Assembly (NCBI GenBank): GCA_021159265.1
Contig: JAGGSD010000227.1
Span: 1-12,616, forward strand
DNA length: 12,616 nucleotides
Direction of reading: 5' to 3'
DNA from: Syntrophobacterales bacterium
Lineage (GTDB): Bacteria; Desulfobacterota; Syntrophia; Syntrophales; UBA6807
Part shown: positions 12,530 to 12,616 of the stretch, piece after piece
How positions within the stretch are numbered: the first letter of the stretch is position 1
Layout of the letters: every line of letters starts with the position of its first letter
Translations under genes and position numbers: made by a program
The notes under the pieces: model-generated
The model's database searches: none
Told to the model about the DNA's origin: nothing
Seen by the model: only the letters and a program-made list of their open reading frames with translations

Positions 12530-12616
12530 TTATCTACTCTCAATTAATTTCAAAGTCTTCCTTATCAAATCCGGTTGTCTGAGATAGTAACAGCGCGTTG
12601 TGCCTTCTCTGCGGCA
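12530..12616 (-). CDS. C-terminal fragment, possibly an ArsR-type regulator (partial)
   Basis: An open frame enters from the right edge and ends at TAA (12532-12530), giving 28 residues beginning CRREGTTRCYYLRQPDLIRK. A basic RREG turn followed by YY and a hydrophobic final helix resembles the winged-helix wing and C-terminal helix of ArsR/SmtB repressors. The other two minus frames are also open for part of this span, so the call rests on composition alone. If correct, the gene lies upstream of, and co-directional with, the M24 peptidase. The rest is outside the window. Confidence 0.4.
   Translation of the reverse strand, partial: CRREGTTRCYYLRQPDLIRKTLKLIESR

Overview
The window looks like chromosomal DNA from a Gram-negative, probably anaerobic bacterium, most likely of the former Deltaproteobacteria (Desulfobacterota / Thermodesulfobacteriota). 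This is an inference from three things: the moderate GC content, the style of the housekeeping proteins together with a CsgG-family outer-membrane lipoprotein, and intergenic DNA full of small palindromic repeats. I ran no database search.

Layout. Position 1 to about 96 is the truncated end of a hairpin-type repeat. It is followed by rpmH (ribosomal protein L34, minus strand, 112-249), a 45-codon gene that is easily missed. A divergent promoter region and a 216-bp element with perfect 17-bp terminal inverted repeats lead into the nucleotide excision repair pair uvrB-uvrC (plus strand, overlapping). Enolase (eno, minus) converges on uvrC. A GC-rich palindromic repeat lies at the eno promoter, and the divergent plus-strand gene mntP (Mn2+ exporter) follows. 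Next come ilvN and ilvB (minus), the small and large subunits of acetolactate synthase, forming an ilvBN operon. Upstream of csgG-like and M24 peptidase genes (both minus) are further repeat-rich gaps. The right edge cuts through what may be the C-terminus of an ArsR-type regulator.

The most interesting region is the ilvB leader (about 9276-9700, minus strand). A sigma70-like promoter is followed by a 33-codon leader peptide with nine valines in thirteen residues (the same idea as the enterobacterial ivbL peptide). Two rho-independent terminators come next. Their inner arms (3' arm of the first, 5' arm of the second) are perfectly complementary over 10 bp, so a single alternative hairpin would abolish both. 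A 131-bp palindromic mobile-type repeat then lies between the attenuator and the ilvB ribosome binding site. A decayed tRNA-Leu(CAA) with its own good promoter sits just upstream. This is a convincing ribosome-mediated attenuator candidate with an unusual tandem-terminator layout, although the exact switching mechanism cannot be settled by eye.

Other points: the acetolactate synthase has Met where most enzymes have the conserved substrate-specificity / herbicide-site Trp; enolase has Gly in place of a usually conserved Glu; and at least three repeat families (long hairpin repeats, GC-rich palindromes, AT-rich CGAAA-type inverted repeats) occupy nearly every intergenic gap.
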